Origin: DAOTVC01 sp034437215
GTDB taxonomy: Bacteria; Chloroflexota; Anaerolineae; B4-G1; SLSP01
Length of the DNA stretch: 58,640 nt
Reading direction: 5' to 3'
Assembly: GCA_034437215.1 (NCBI GenBank)
Contig: DAOTVC010000070.1
Location: forward strand, 1 to 58,640
Shown one piece after another: positions 31,885-39,713 of this stretch; position 1 is the first letter of the stretch; every line of letters starts with the position of its first letter. The translations under genes and the position numbers were made by a program. The notes beneath the pieces are model-generated. The model searched no databases. It was not told the DNA's origin and was given only the letters and a program-made list of their open reading frames with translations.

Positions 31885-32934
31885 CTAACCTTCGGCCTCT
31901 TTCTCTTCCAGTGCGCGGAGGATGACCTCCGGCGACGCAGGATACTCGTTGATCCAGACGCCGATGGCGTCGTGGATGGCTGCCATGATGGCTGGCGGGG
32001 GAGCGTTAGACGACCCCTCGGAGAAGCCTTTGGCACCCTGGACCCCATTGGGGTGGGGGACCTCCGCGTACCCATACTGCAGCTCTGCGGGATAGTCCGC
32101 AAAGGTCGGCATGGCGTAGTCGCTGAAGTTGTCGGGGGCAAATTCTGCACTGGGATAGTAGGGGTAGGTGTTTTCGATCAGCGCGGTACCCATCCCGATG
32201 TTCAGGCCGCCGTTGATCTGCTGGCGAACCATGAGCGGGTTGACCGCCTTGCCCATCTCCCAGACCTGGGTGACTTTCAGCACTTCTACTACACCGGTCT
32301 CTGTGTCGACCTCGACCTCCACGACGCAAGAGCCGAAGGAGACCGCGCCTACTGCTGGCATGGCACCGGTCTCGGAATCGTGGGGATGGAAGAAGTCGGG
32401 CTGCCAGGCCCCTGTACCGACGAGGAATTTAGCCTCGGCGCCACCGCCGAAGTTGGCTGCACCGCCGACCTCAGCCATGGACATCGCGTGTTCCGGATAG
32501 CCTTCGAAGAAGACCTTGTTATCCGCGATCACGACCTGTTCTGGTTCGACCTTCTGCATCGGAACAACCTCTTGCAGGTTCCTCTGAAGCATGGGGGCTA
32601 CGTACTCGCGGATCTTCTGCTTCAGATCGTCAGCAGCGTTGTAGACGGCGTGGGGATCGATGAGGGTTACACGGCTGGCGAAGCTCCCTAGGGAGAGGGG
32701 GGCGAAGTCGTCGGCGAAGTTGCTGGCAAAGATATTCTCGATTGGCACGTCAAGCGCGTCGGCCGCAAACTGGCGCAGGATAGTCGTCGATCCCTGTCCC
32801 AGGTCCACCGCTCCGATCAACAGAACGAAGGTTCCGTCGGGCTTCAGCTCGATGGCTGCCTGGCTGGGATCGCCGGCCCCCTTGTTGCCTGTGGGGTGCA
32901 AAACGCAGGAAATGCCTACACCTCTCTTCTTCAT
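31885..32934 (-). CDS. Molybdenum hydroxylase, Mo-binding subunit C-terminal half (NdhM-like)
   Basis: A 349-residue protein equal to the second molybdopterin-binding domain of xanthine dehydrogenase-family enzymes. It has KKRGVGISCVLHPTGNKGAG, DLGQGSTTILRQFAADAL and VEVEVDTETGVVEVLKV. The active-site glutamate context GAKGFSEGSSNAPPPAI has Glu at about residue 306. Its own ATG lies 4 nt after the stop of the N-terminal-half gene and has a dedicated AGGAGG, so the split is by design rather than a frameshift. Such a two-piece large subunit is known from Eubacterium barkeri nicotinate dehydrogenase (NdhL/NdhM). Substrate unknown. Confidence 0.9.
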   Translation of the reverse strand: MKKRGVGISCVLHPTGNKGAGDPSQAAIELKPDGTFVLLIGAVDLGQGSTTILRQFAADALDVPIENIFASNFADDFAPLSLGSFASRVTLIDPHAVYNAADDLKQKIREYVAPMLQRNLQEVVPMQKVEPEQVVIADNKVFFEGYPEHAMSMAEVGGAANFGGGAEAKFLVGTGAWQPDFFHPHDSETGAMPAVGAVSFGSCVVEVEVDTETGVVEVLKVTQVWEMGKAVNPLMVRQQINGGLNIGMGTALIENTYPYYPSAEFAPDNFSDYAMPTFADYPAELQYGYAEVPHPNGVQGAKGFSEGSSNAPPPAIMAAIHDAIGVWINEYPASPEVILRALEEKEAEG

Positions 32935-32937
32935 ATG

Positions 32938-34242
32938 TTACCTCCTCCGTGAACTCATGGCTAGGAGACGTTCGGGTAACTCGACTCCCGCCAGCTCAGC
33001 GGTCATCTTCATCGCTTCCAATGCTCCGGCGCCCTGAACCGTGTAGCGAGACGCGCCCTGGTCTCCGTCGCGCCAGGCGTTGATGAAACGCAGCTCCCAG
33101 GGATCCATCTCCAGCTCTTGGGCGATCTTGTGCATCTGCATCTCCATCCCAAACTGGCCGTTCATGATCGCGAAGCCTCGCATGGAGCTGGAGCCGGCCT
33201 TGTTCGTAAGGATGGTCTGCGCTTCGACGCGGATGTTCGGGACGTGGTAGGGACCGGAGGCAAACATACCGCACTTCTCCGTACCGTAGGGGGAGAAACC
33301 GCCGTAGGCTCCGGCATCGTGCCACTCTTTGATCAGATTGGCCACCAGGCGCCCATCCTTTTTGACACCGGTCTTATACTCGAAGACGAAGACGCCACGT
33401 TTGGTTGAGTAAAGCAGATCTTCACGCCGCGTCACACGGTACTTCACCGGTTTGCGGAACTTGAGAGCTGCCAACCCGGCGACGTGATCGGCGTGAATGT
33501 GGTTCTTGCCGCCGAAGCCGCCGCCCACCGTGCCACCGATGTAGCGAATCTTGCTCATGGGCAGGGCTAAGATCGCCGACAGCTGTCCCAACTGGAAGTA
33601 GAGGCATTGACTGACGGTGTGGATAGCGAGCCGTTCCGCTTGGTCCATATAGGCGACCGAGACGTGGGGCTCCATGGGCGCGTGATCCTGCTCGCCGGTC
33701 TGGTAGCGTCCCTCGATGATGATATCGGCCTCCTCAAAGCCCTCTGCGACGTCACCGATGTAGATGACGCGCGTCGTCATGCCCGGCTCATATTCCCAGA
33801 GATTGCTCTCCGAGTCGGGTCGGACGAGGGGCGCGCCGGGCTTCATGGCCTCGAACATATCGAAGATCGGTTCCTGCTCCTCAATGTCGAGGTCGATCTT
33901 CTGAATGGCCTCCATGGCCGTGTCTTCATCTACGGCCACCACGGCAGCGATACGCTCTCCCTTGTAGCGGATCTGCCCGGTGGTGAAGACCGGTTGATCG
34001 CCGCCGGCACCGTAGAGATTTGCACCGGGGATGTCCTCGGCTGTGAGGACTCCCACCACGCCAGGGGTATTCTCGGCGGGGGAGAGATCCAAGTGACGTA
34101 CAATCCCTTTATGGACCGGGCTACGCAGGACCTTGACGTACAACATGCCGGGAAGCACGATGTCGTCGACGAACTGGGTCCTGCCTGTCACTTGCCCAAT
34201 GCCATCATAACGGGGCATTGCCTTTCCAACATAGTCTGTCAT
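32938..34242 (-). CDS. Molybdenum hydroxylase, Mo-binding subunit N-terminal half (NdhL-like)
   Basis: A 434-residue protein containing the a/b-hammerhead domain (TGRTQFVDDIVLPGMLYVKV, GVVGVLTAEDIPGANLYG) and the first molybdopterin-binding domain. Cofactor and channel motifs are GGTVGGGFGGKNHIHADHVA and SSSMRGFAIMNGQFG. It ends at a TAA just where single-chain homologues continue; the remainder is supplied by the next gene. Together with the FAD, 2Fe-2S and C-terminal-half subunits it would form an LMFS-type hydroxylase oxidising an aldehyde or N-heterocycle with water as oxygen source. The ATG has GGAGT 7 nt upstream and lies 5 nt after the 2Fe-2S gene. Confidence 0.93.
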   Translation of the reverse strand: MTDYVGKAMPRYDGIGQVTGRTQFVDDIVLPGMLYVKVLRSPVHKGIVRHLDLSPAENTPGVVGVLTAEDIPGANLYGAGGDQPVFTTGQIRYKGERIAAVVAVDEDTAMEAIQKIDLDIEEQEPIFDMFEAMKPGAPLVRPDSESNLWEYEPGMTTRVIYIGDVAEGFEEADIIIEGRYQTGEQDHAPMEPHVSVAYMDQAERLAIHTVSQCLYFQLGQLSAILALPMSKIRYIGGTVGGGFGGKNHIHADHVAGLAALKFRKPVKYRVTRREDLLYSTKRGVFVFEYKTGVKKDGRLVANLIKEWHDAGAYGGFSPYGTEKCGMFASGPYHVPNIRVEAQTILTNKAGSSSMRGFAIMNGQFGMEMQMHKIAQELEMDPWELRFINAWRDGDQGASRYTVQGAGALEAMKMTAELAGVELPERLLAMSSRRR

Positions 34243-34247
34243 CGTTC

Positions 34248-34721
34248 CTACTCCTTGTACTCGCCGTTAGCAACCGCTTGGATAGCCTCGATAACTTCCT
34301 CGTAGGATCCGCAACGGCATAGATTGCCTGACATGAACGTGACGATCTCTTCCCGAGTGGGATCTGGGTTCTGGTCCAGCAGCGCTTTGGCGGACATCAA
34401 CATCCCAGGAGTGCAGAAGCCACACTGGAAGGCGCCATGCTCGTGGAAGGCCTTCTGCAGTGGGTGGAGCTCTGCGCCGGGATTCAGCCCCTCGACCGTC
34501 ATGACCTCGTGTCCGGCGACGGTGAGCGCGATGGTGAGACAGCTGCGGATGGGTTCGCCGTCCAAGAGGACGGTGCACGCACCGCAATCGCCGTCGTCGC
34601 AGCCGCGCTTCGGTCCGGTGACACCGAGCTTCTCGCGAACTACGTCGAGCAATGTGTCCGTGGGGGTAACCAGGACGTCCACCGGAGATCCGTTCAAAGT
34701 GAAGGATAGTATCTGCTTCAT
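34248..34721 (-). CDS. Molybdenum hydroxylase, 2Fe-2S subunit
   Basis: 157 residues with the two-cluster architecture. The plant-type ferredoxin site is KRGCDDGDCGACTVLLDGEP with IRSC; the second, proximal cluster is FQCGFCTPGMLMSAKALL with NLCRCGSYEEV. All eight cysteines are present. It passes electrons from the Mo site to FAD. Order in the operon is FAD, 2Fe-2S, Mo-N, Mo-C. Confidence 0.96.
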   Translation of the reverse strand: MKQILSFTLNGSPVDVLVTPTDTLLDVVREKLGVTGPKRGCDDGDCGACTVLLDGEPIRSCLTIALTVAGHEVMTVEGLNPGAELHPLQKAFHEHGAFQCGFCTPGMLMSAKALLDQNPDPTREEIVTFMSGNLCRCGSYEEVIEAIQAVANGEYKE

Positions 34722-34739
34722 ATTAATTTGCCTCCTTGC

Positions 34740-35591
34740 CTAGCTCTCAAGGCCAGCAGCTTTACTCAGAGCACGAGCGATCAGTGCTTCTCCGGCCTTG
34801 AGCCGGTACCATGCTGAGGCGCGCTGGTCATCAATCGGTGACGTTGCGGCTATGGCTTTTTGGGCACACTCAGCGACGACGGACTCATCGAGCTCCTTGC
34901 CCGTGATGAAGTCCTCAGCCTCGGTGCAGCGCAGCACTGTCGGTGCCATGGAGCCCACCACGATGCGGGCATCCGAGCACTCTGTGCCCTCCATCTGCAA
35001 CCGCGCAGCCACGACTACGACGGAACAGGTCTGGGCCTTGCGCCGGCCCAGTTTGAGAAATACGGTGTTGGCCTCCGAGAGCGGCACGTGAATCTCCGTG
35101 ATCAACTCGTTCGGCTCAAGTACCGTCTCCCCGGGGCCCGTGAAGAAATCCTCGAGGGGGACGGTGCGCTCACCGTCGCTACTGACCAGTTTGAGGGTCG
35201 CGTCCATCGCCAGCAGGGGGGGGACCAGGTCTGCTGCCGGAGAGGCATTGCTTATGTTACCACCGATTGTAGCATTCGTGCGAATAGGGACGGTACCGAG
35301 TTGAGAGGCGGCCTGAGCTAAGATGCTGAACTTCTCGGTCACCAGGTCGTTGGTGAGCAACTTGCCGACTTTCGTGCCGGCGCCGATCACCAGCTTCCCG
35401 TCTTCTTCTTTGACGAAGTCTAAATCCAGTCCACCGACGTAGAGCAGAACCTCTGGCCAGAGTTGGTGGTAGTTGATACTACGCACCAGATCCGTACCTC
35501 CGGCCAGGATGGTGGCTTTCTCACCGTACTTGGCAAGCAGATCCACTGCTTCACCGACTTCGGTTGGAGAAAAATACCTGACGTCCTTCAT
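34740..35591 (-). CDS. Molybdenum hydroxylase, FAD-binding subunit
   Basis: About 283 residues of the CO dehydrogenase medium-subunit type. It has the FAD-binding LAGGTDLVRSIN and TIGGNISNASPAADLVPPLL, followed by PGETVLEPNELITEIHVPL and LKLGRRKAQTCSVVVVAARL. The ATG at 35591 has GGAGG 8 nt upstream; a longer reading from 35666 lacks such support. First gene of the 17-kb leftward cluster, behind a TTGACA promoter with a GATTATCGAT operator about 320 nt upstream. Confidence 0.95.
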   Translation of the reverse strand: MKDVRYFSPTEVGEAVDLLAKYGEKATILAGGTDLVRSINYHQLWPEVLLYVGGLDLDFVKEEDGKLVIGAGTKVGKLLTNDLVTEKFSILAQAASQLGTVPIRTNATIGGNISNASPAADLVPPLLAMDATLKLVSSDGERTVPLEDFFTGPGETVLEPNELITEIHVPLSEANTVFLKLGRRKAQTCSVVVVAARLQMEGTECSDARIVVGSMAPTVLRCTEAEDFITGKELDESVVAECAQKAIAATSPIDDQRASAWYRLKAGEALIARALSKAAGLES

Positions 35592-36126
35592 ATGTGTTTC
35601 CTCCGTTTCCTGGGAACTACTTTGACTCACCAACGGGAATACGCCGTGAAGACTGTCTGTACGCACCTCCTATGGTTGGACCCGCTCGGTCCTCTGTGAG
35701 GGGATAAAACGTGAGAAACTGAGCCCCCTCCCGTGCTGCGGAGAGGGCAACTTATTACCGGTCGTGAGGGAGTGTGCATATCTGTGCTTCGAGATCACCT
35801 AAGATCAGCCGTGTGTGCTGTGATAAGGTGTGCTGAAGAAAAAGGCAGTTACTCTCGGTGGTGGAGCACAACCGCAGTATAGGTTGCGCTACTCGATAAT
35901 TGGGTCGATAACCGATTATCGATACTATATTCGATTTTACCATCGTTTAGCTTCTCTGTCAAGAGGTCGCAACTGGTAATTACCTCTAGCGCTTATCGGA
36001 TTGGTGAAATCGCTGTTTCGTTCTCGACACTTGGGGTGCACTGAGGTGACCGAGTTCCTCAAGGGCTCGCGATTTCACAGTCGCACGGACCGGAAAGGGG
36101 TTCGGTGATCAGATACCTCTTCTCGG
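35592..36126. other. Intergenic region upstream of the molybdenum hydroxylase operon
   Basis: Contains the promoter/operator at 35914-35962 and an adjoining second half-site pair (CGATAATTGGGTCGATAA, 35894-35911). The transcript leader of about 310 nt has no recognisable ORF or riboswitch. Nothing identifiable between 35963 and 36126, the 3' flank of the UroD-like gene. Confidence 0.5.
35914..35962 (-). promoter_or_regulatory. Promoter of the Mo-hydroxylase cluster with GATTATCGAT operator (site a)
   Basis: Minus-strand TTGACA (35962-35957), 17 nt, TAAAAT (35939-35934). The 10-mer GATTATCGAT occupies 35914-35923, about 10 nt beyond the -10 box, over the start point. The same decamer and layout occur at four other promoters in the window. 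Predicted repressor: one or both GntR/FCD proteins at 43155 and 53203. Confidence 0.85.
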
Positions 36127-37299
36127 TTAACGAGCCGTCCACCCACCCGCTTCATCGGCTGCCAGACGGTGTGCCACCTCGAACTGCCCGTAGTGTAGAC
36201 TGGCTGCCAGCAGAGCCCGGTAGTTCTCCAGAGGAACGAAATCGGGAATAGAATTGCTGGAGCCTAGGAGCCATCCCCCTCCTGGAGCCAGAGCCGCCGT
36301 TTTGGCGCGCACTTCAGCTTTCACATCCTCGGGGCGCCCCTCACAAAGAGTCTTCTTGAGATCAATGTTGCCTGCTACGGCGATACGATCCCCCCACCGC
36401 CGTTTCACGACAACAATGTCGTTCATGGGCGGCTCAAAGGGGTGGATGGCATCAAAGCCACAGTCGATCAGATCCGGCAGCAGGAGTTCCAGGTCTCCGT
36501 CGCTGTGCAGACCTACCGGCACGTTCGCCTGATGACAGCGCTCCACGAGCTCTCTGTAGTGTGGGAAGATAAGGGCTCGATACACCTTGGGCGCGACCAG
36601 GGGTCCGCTGTTGTAACAGAGATCGTCCGGCATCCAAACAGTGCCTACGGCATCGTACTGCAACAGGATCTCCAGGATCTCCATCTGGCTCTGGGCCAGA
36701 CGCTCAACTACATCTTTGACCAGCTGAGGATCGTCTTTGAGCCGGATGCAGAAGTTCTCGAAGCCCATCAGCTGCCAGGCTCCCATGAAGAGGTATCCTA
36801 ACTGGATGAGCAGCTTCATATTTGGGGGCAAGCACGCACTGATGGCTTCCAGATAGGGGGCCATCTCCGCGTAGTCCTTGTAGCCCCCGAACGCCTCCGC
36901 GTGGGGCCAGGGGAAGGCTTCGAAATCCTCGCGGTTGTGGATAATGCCGGCTTCCTTGACCGCCCAGCCTGTGCTCTTTTCCGGATCTACGTCGTCCTGT
37001 CGTAACCTGCGCCACTCTTGCACTACGGGATGGAAGCCGCGCACGACAGAGCGTACCCCGGCACGCATGGAGACGAAATCGTACCCCGCTACACGCCAGA
37101 AGTCGACCTCGTCCTGGGGGCTTGTGATAGGGCGCTCCAGAATAGCCGCTTTGATGTCAGGATGGATGGAGATCTCAAAGAGAGGTACCCGATCTCCCTC
37201 TCCCTGGCGTAGCATCGCACGGCGCACCCGTTCGAAGTTTGGTTCGTTATCTACCGAAGCCCTTGCGTTGTCGTTGGCGTTGGGTCCCATCTTAGCCAT
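36127..37299 (-). CDS. Uroporphyrinogen decarboxylase-like (URO-D/methyltransferase superfamily) protein
   Basis: A 390-residue TIM-barrel protein of the URO-D/cobamide methyltransferase superfamily. It has RVRRAMLRQGEGDRVPLFE at the N-terminus, VPVGLHSDGDLELLLPDLID, GFDAIHPFEPPMNDIVVVKR and IAVAGNIDLKKTLCEGRPED. Catabolic-operon members of this group are uncharacterised or act as methyltransferases, not in haem synthesis. Its start overlaps the end of the Tm-1-like gene by 8 nt. Third gene of a lactonase, Tm-1-like, UroD-like operon. Confidence 0.85.
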   Translation of the reverse strand: MAKMGPNANDNARASVDNEPNFERVRRAMLRQGEGDRVPLFEISIHPDIKAAILERPITSPQDEVDFWRVAGYDFVSMRAGVRSVVRGFHPVVQEWRRLRQDDVDPEKSTGWAVKEAGIIHNREDFEAFPWPHAEAFGGYKDYAEMAPYLEAISACLPPNMKLLIQLGYLFMGAWQLMGFENFCIRLKDDPQLVKDVVERLAQSQMEILEILLQYDAVGTVWMPDDLCYNSGPLVAPKVYRALIFPHYRELVERCHQANVPVGLHSDGDLELLLPDLIDCGFDAIHPFEPPMNDIVVVKRRWGDRIAVAGNIDLKKTLCEGRPEDVKAEVRAKTAALAPGGGWLLGSSNSIPDFVPLENYRALLAASLHYGQFEVAHRLAADEAGGWTAR

Positions 37300-38572
37300 C
37301 CTTTACTCTCTCCCAGCGGGCATCGAAATCAGCAGCCAGTTCCTGGGGTATCTCTCCAACCAGGAGCGCGCTCAGAAGTTCGGTCACGACCTGAGCGAAG
37401 CGAGGATCGTTGATATGAGCGTCGACCAGAACGACCGGGATCTCGGGGTGCAGCCCCTGCTGCAGTGTGTCGATCATGGCCTGATTGCACTCCGGGTCCC
37501 ACAGCTCGCGCCCCTTCTGGTTGGGATCTGAGAAACCTTGCTGGGGAATGACCACGATGGTCGGCCCTAGAGCGCGGTTGAGGCGTTCGACCATCACTTG
37601 AGCCGCTTGGCGCATCTCCTGCGGAGTCGGAAGGAAGGTGGTCATCTGGGCATTGTGGACCATGTGGGGACGGCCCCCTACCTCCGGGGGAGCCTTCTCT
37701 ACGGTCTCGAAGAGCAGATAGTCATTTCCCCCCACCGAGACCACCGCGGGAAGGGGATAGCGGGTGAGGGCCTCCAGCCGGTGCGGTGCACCTGCCAGAC
37801 CGCCGTTCTGATGATCGATGATCTCGTGGGTGCTGAGGTCGATCACGGCTTCGAATTTCCCGGCCTCGATAAGGTTCTCCATCGCAGGCCCCCCGGTGCC
37901 GTTGGCGTGGAAGGGGACTACCTCGTAGCCTTCCCCTTCCAACGCCTCCTTGATTCGCATGACACAGGGCGTGGTGATGCCCAGCATGGTGATCGCCACA
38001 CTGGGCTTGTCAGACTCCATCTCGGGTGGGGCGCGCAGGGCCATGCCGGCGATGGCATTGGCGGCGTTCTGCAGAATGGGCCGGCTGATGACATTGATGC
38101 CCAGGATGTCGGTGACGGAGTGCATCATACTGATGTCCTTGGTCCCGACGTAGGGGCCGAACTGGAAGAGGCCGCTGGCGATGGGGGATAGCATCAGTTT
38201 CGGTACCCCGTAAGGCAACGACCGCATGGCGGCTGTGCCGATGGAGGAGCCTTGTCCACCGCCCAGACTGACGATGCCGTGCAGGCGCCCCTGGGTGTAT
38301 AGATCCTGCACGATGTTGCAGACACCCTCTGTCTGCTTGGCGATGGCTACGCCCTTCTCTCCCTGTTCTAGCAGGGCTTCTAGGGTTGTGCCGGCCGCCT
38401 CGGCGACCTGGTAGCGCGTGATGTCCGCCGGAACGGCAGGGCTGCCCAGGATGCCGGGGTCGATCAGGATCGTGTCCAGGCCCCAGGTCGCGATCTGATC
38501 GCGTACAAAACCAGCCTCTATGCCCTTCGTATCCAACGTGGCTACGATCACGACTGTTCGTCTCTCGTTCAT
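37292..38572 (-). CDS. Tm-1-like ATP-binding domain protein (UPF0261)
   Basis: 426 residues matching the Tm-1-like/UPF0261 family. It has VVIVATLDTKGIEAGFVRDQ, ILIDPGILGSPAVPADI, GIVSLGGGQGSSIGTAAMRS and LPYGVPKLMLSPIASG. VFDLSTHE-like VIDLSTHEIIDHQNGGLAGA follows. Tomato Tm-1 binds ATP and inhibits a viral replicase; bacterial forms are of unknown enzymatic role, usually beside a TIM-barrel PEP-mutase-like gene. Here the neighbour is a UroD-like TIM barrel instead, a noteworthy variation. Confidence 0.88.
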   Translation of the reverse strand: MNERRTVVIVATLDTKGIEAGFVRDQIATWGLDTILIDPGILGSPAVPADITRYQVAEAAGTTLEALLEQGEKGVAIAKQTEGVCNIVQDLYTQGRLHGIVSLGGGQGSSIGTAAMRSLPYGVPKLMLSPIASGLFQFGPYVGTKDISMMHSVTDILGINVISRPILQNAANAIAGMALRAPPEMESDKPSVAITMLGITTPCVMRIKEALEGEGYEVVPFHANGTGGPAMENLIEAGKFEAVIDLSTHEIIDHQNGGLAGAPHRLEALTRYPLPAVVSVGGNDYLLFETVEKAPPEVGGRPHMVHNAQMTTFLPTPQEMRQAAQVMVERLNRALGPTIVVIPQQGFSDPNQKGRELWDPECNQAMIDTLQQGLHPEIPVVLVDAHINDPRFAQVVTELLSALLVGEIPQELAADFDARWERVKDG

Positions 38573-38637
38573 TGAACCTTCCTTATCGGCTGACTTACTA
38601 CCAAGGGACTGCGCTCCACTTGCTCGGCGGGGACAGA

Positions 38638-39468
38638 TCAGATCCCCGCAAAGTAGAAGGGGGCGCCGGGAATTGGCTCACGCTTCTCACGCAGGGGCAG
38701 CCCCTCGTACGGATAGGACTCGTGCTCCAACACAGCTGTGTCGTGGCAGGGGAGGATGAAGTCGGCGCGCCGGTCGATCTCCTCCATGCTCTTCCAGCCG
38801 TCGACGACGTTCACCAAGCGCTGCTGAATCCAATACCGCCAGTGCTCGTCCATCTGGGGCTCGAAGTTGCGGTAGCGGAAGATAGCGTCGCCCACCAGGA
38901 CCATGCTGCCCGCCGTGGTCTCCACCTGGACTGACTGGTGACCGGGGGTGTGGCCCGGGGTAGGGAAGACGGTAACGCCGGGTACGATCTCGGCCTCACC
39001 TTCGATGACCTCAAACTGACATCCGACGAAAGGTGCTTCGAGTCCCAGGATGGGGGCTTCATAGGAGCGGTAGTAAGGGGGAAGAGGATTGTAGGCCCAG
39101 CGGATCTCCTCTGCCGTGGCGAAGTAGCGGGCGTTCCGGAACTTCTTCATGTTGCTGGTGTGATCCCAGTGGAGGTGGGTAAAGATACAGATGTCGATGT
39201 CGTCGGGGTCGACTCCCAGCTCCTGGAGGGCTTCGGGGCTCTGCAAGGCGCCACGCTTTTCACAACTGTGATGGTACTTGCTCGCCCTCTCGGCGCCCGG
39301 GAGCCCTGTATCCACCATGATCTTGTGTTCTCCCGTGTCGACGTAGTAGCAGATGATGGGGATATCGATCTTGCGTCCTCCGTCACCCTTCATGAACATG
39401 TAGGTGCCGTGGTCCGCCTTGCACCAACCTGTATTGATGGGATAGATGCGCGTCTCTTTTACTGACAT
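38638..39468 (-). CDS. MBL-fold lactonase (AHL-lactonase/AttM-like)
   Basis: A 276-residue dinuclear-metal hydrolase. It has FTHLHWDHTSNMKKF (HxHxDH), TPGHTPGHQSVQVET, VLVGDAIFRYRNF and ILPCHDTAVLEHE. N-terminal INTGWCKADHGTYMF and VDTGLPG match AHL lactonase-type proteins. Quorum quenching is not implied; in catabolic operons such enzymes open sugar or gamma lactones. AAGGAG lies 6 nt before the ATG. First gene of its operon; a MITE-like element C begins 39 nt upstream of the start. Confidence 0.88.
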   Translation of the reverse strand: MSVKETRIYPINTGWCKADHGTYMFMKGDGGRKIDIPIICYYVDTGEHKIMVDTGLPGAERASKYHHSCEKRGALQSPEALQELGVDPDDIDICIFTHLHWDHTSNMKKFRNARYFATAEEIRWAYNPLPPYYRSYEAPILGLEAPFVGCQFEVIEGEAEIVPGVTVFPTPGHTPGHQSVQVETTAGSMVLVGDAIFRYRNFEPQMDEHWRYWIQQRLVNVVDGWKSMEEIDRRADFILPCHDTAVLEHESYPYEGLPLREKREPIPGAPFYFAGI

Positions 39469-39507
39469 GCCAAGCTCCTTTCTGTAACGCTGTAGTTTTT
39501 TGAGTTA

Positions 39508-39678
39508 ACGAATGACTCTACTGAAAAAAGCCTTTTTACCACAGAGAGCACGGAGATTTTTTAAATTGGACTTCATAAAATCAGGCAAAAGAGCGCTTTT
39601 TATAAGATATGTCACTATCTCCTTGGTTTTCTCGGTGTTCTCCGTGTTGGAAGGAGTTTTTTCAGGGAAGTCACGAAT
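39508..39678. mobile_element. MITE-like element C, copy 2, with 6-bp target duplication
   Basis: A 159-bp element (39514-39672) with ends GACTCTACTGAAAAAA / TTTTTTCAGGGAAGTC, flanked by ACGAAT on both sides (39508-39513, 39673-39678). Inverted relative to the copy at 18500-18659. It separates the candidate operator at 39679-39701 from the lactonase operon's start codon. Confidence 0.82.
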
Positions 39679-39701
39679 GGTTCCGTTATCGGTTCGGAAC
39701 C
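39679..39701. promoter_or_regulatory. Candidate operator of the UTRA regulator
   Basis: Inverted repeat with perfect 7-bp arms GGTTCCG and CGGAACC around 9 nt. It lies 12 nt past the UTRA gene's stop and upstream of the lactonase operon. No second copy was found by eye, so assignment rests on position. Confidence 0.4.
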
Positions 39702-39713
39702 TTAAGCAAAAAG

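Noticed and set aside
35755..35943. 62-codon minus-strand ORF over the Mo-hydroxylase promoter
   Set aside because: It covers the promoter and operator themselves and lacks a ribosome-binding site; not a gene.
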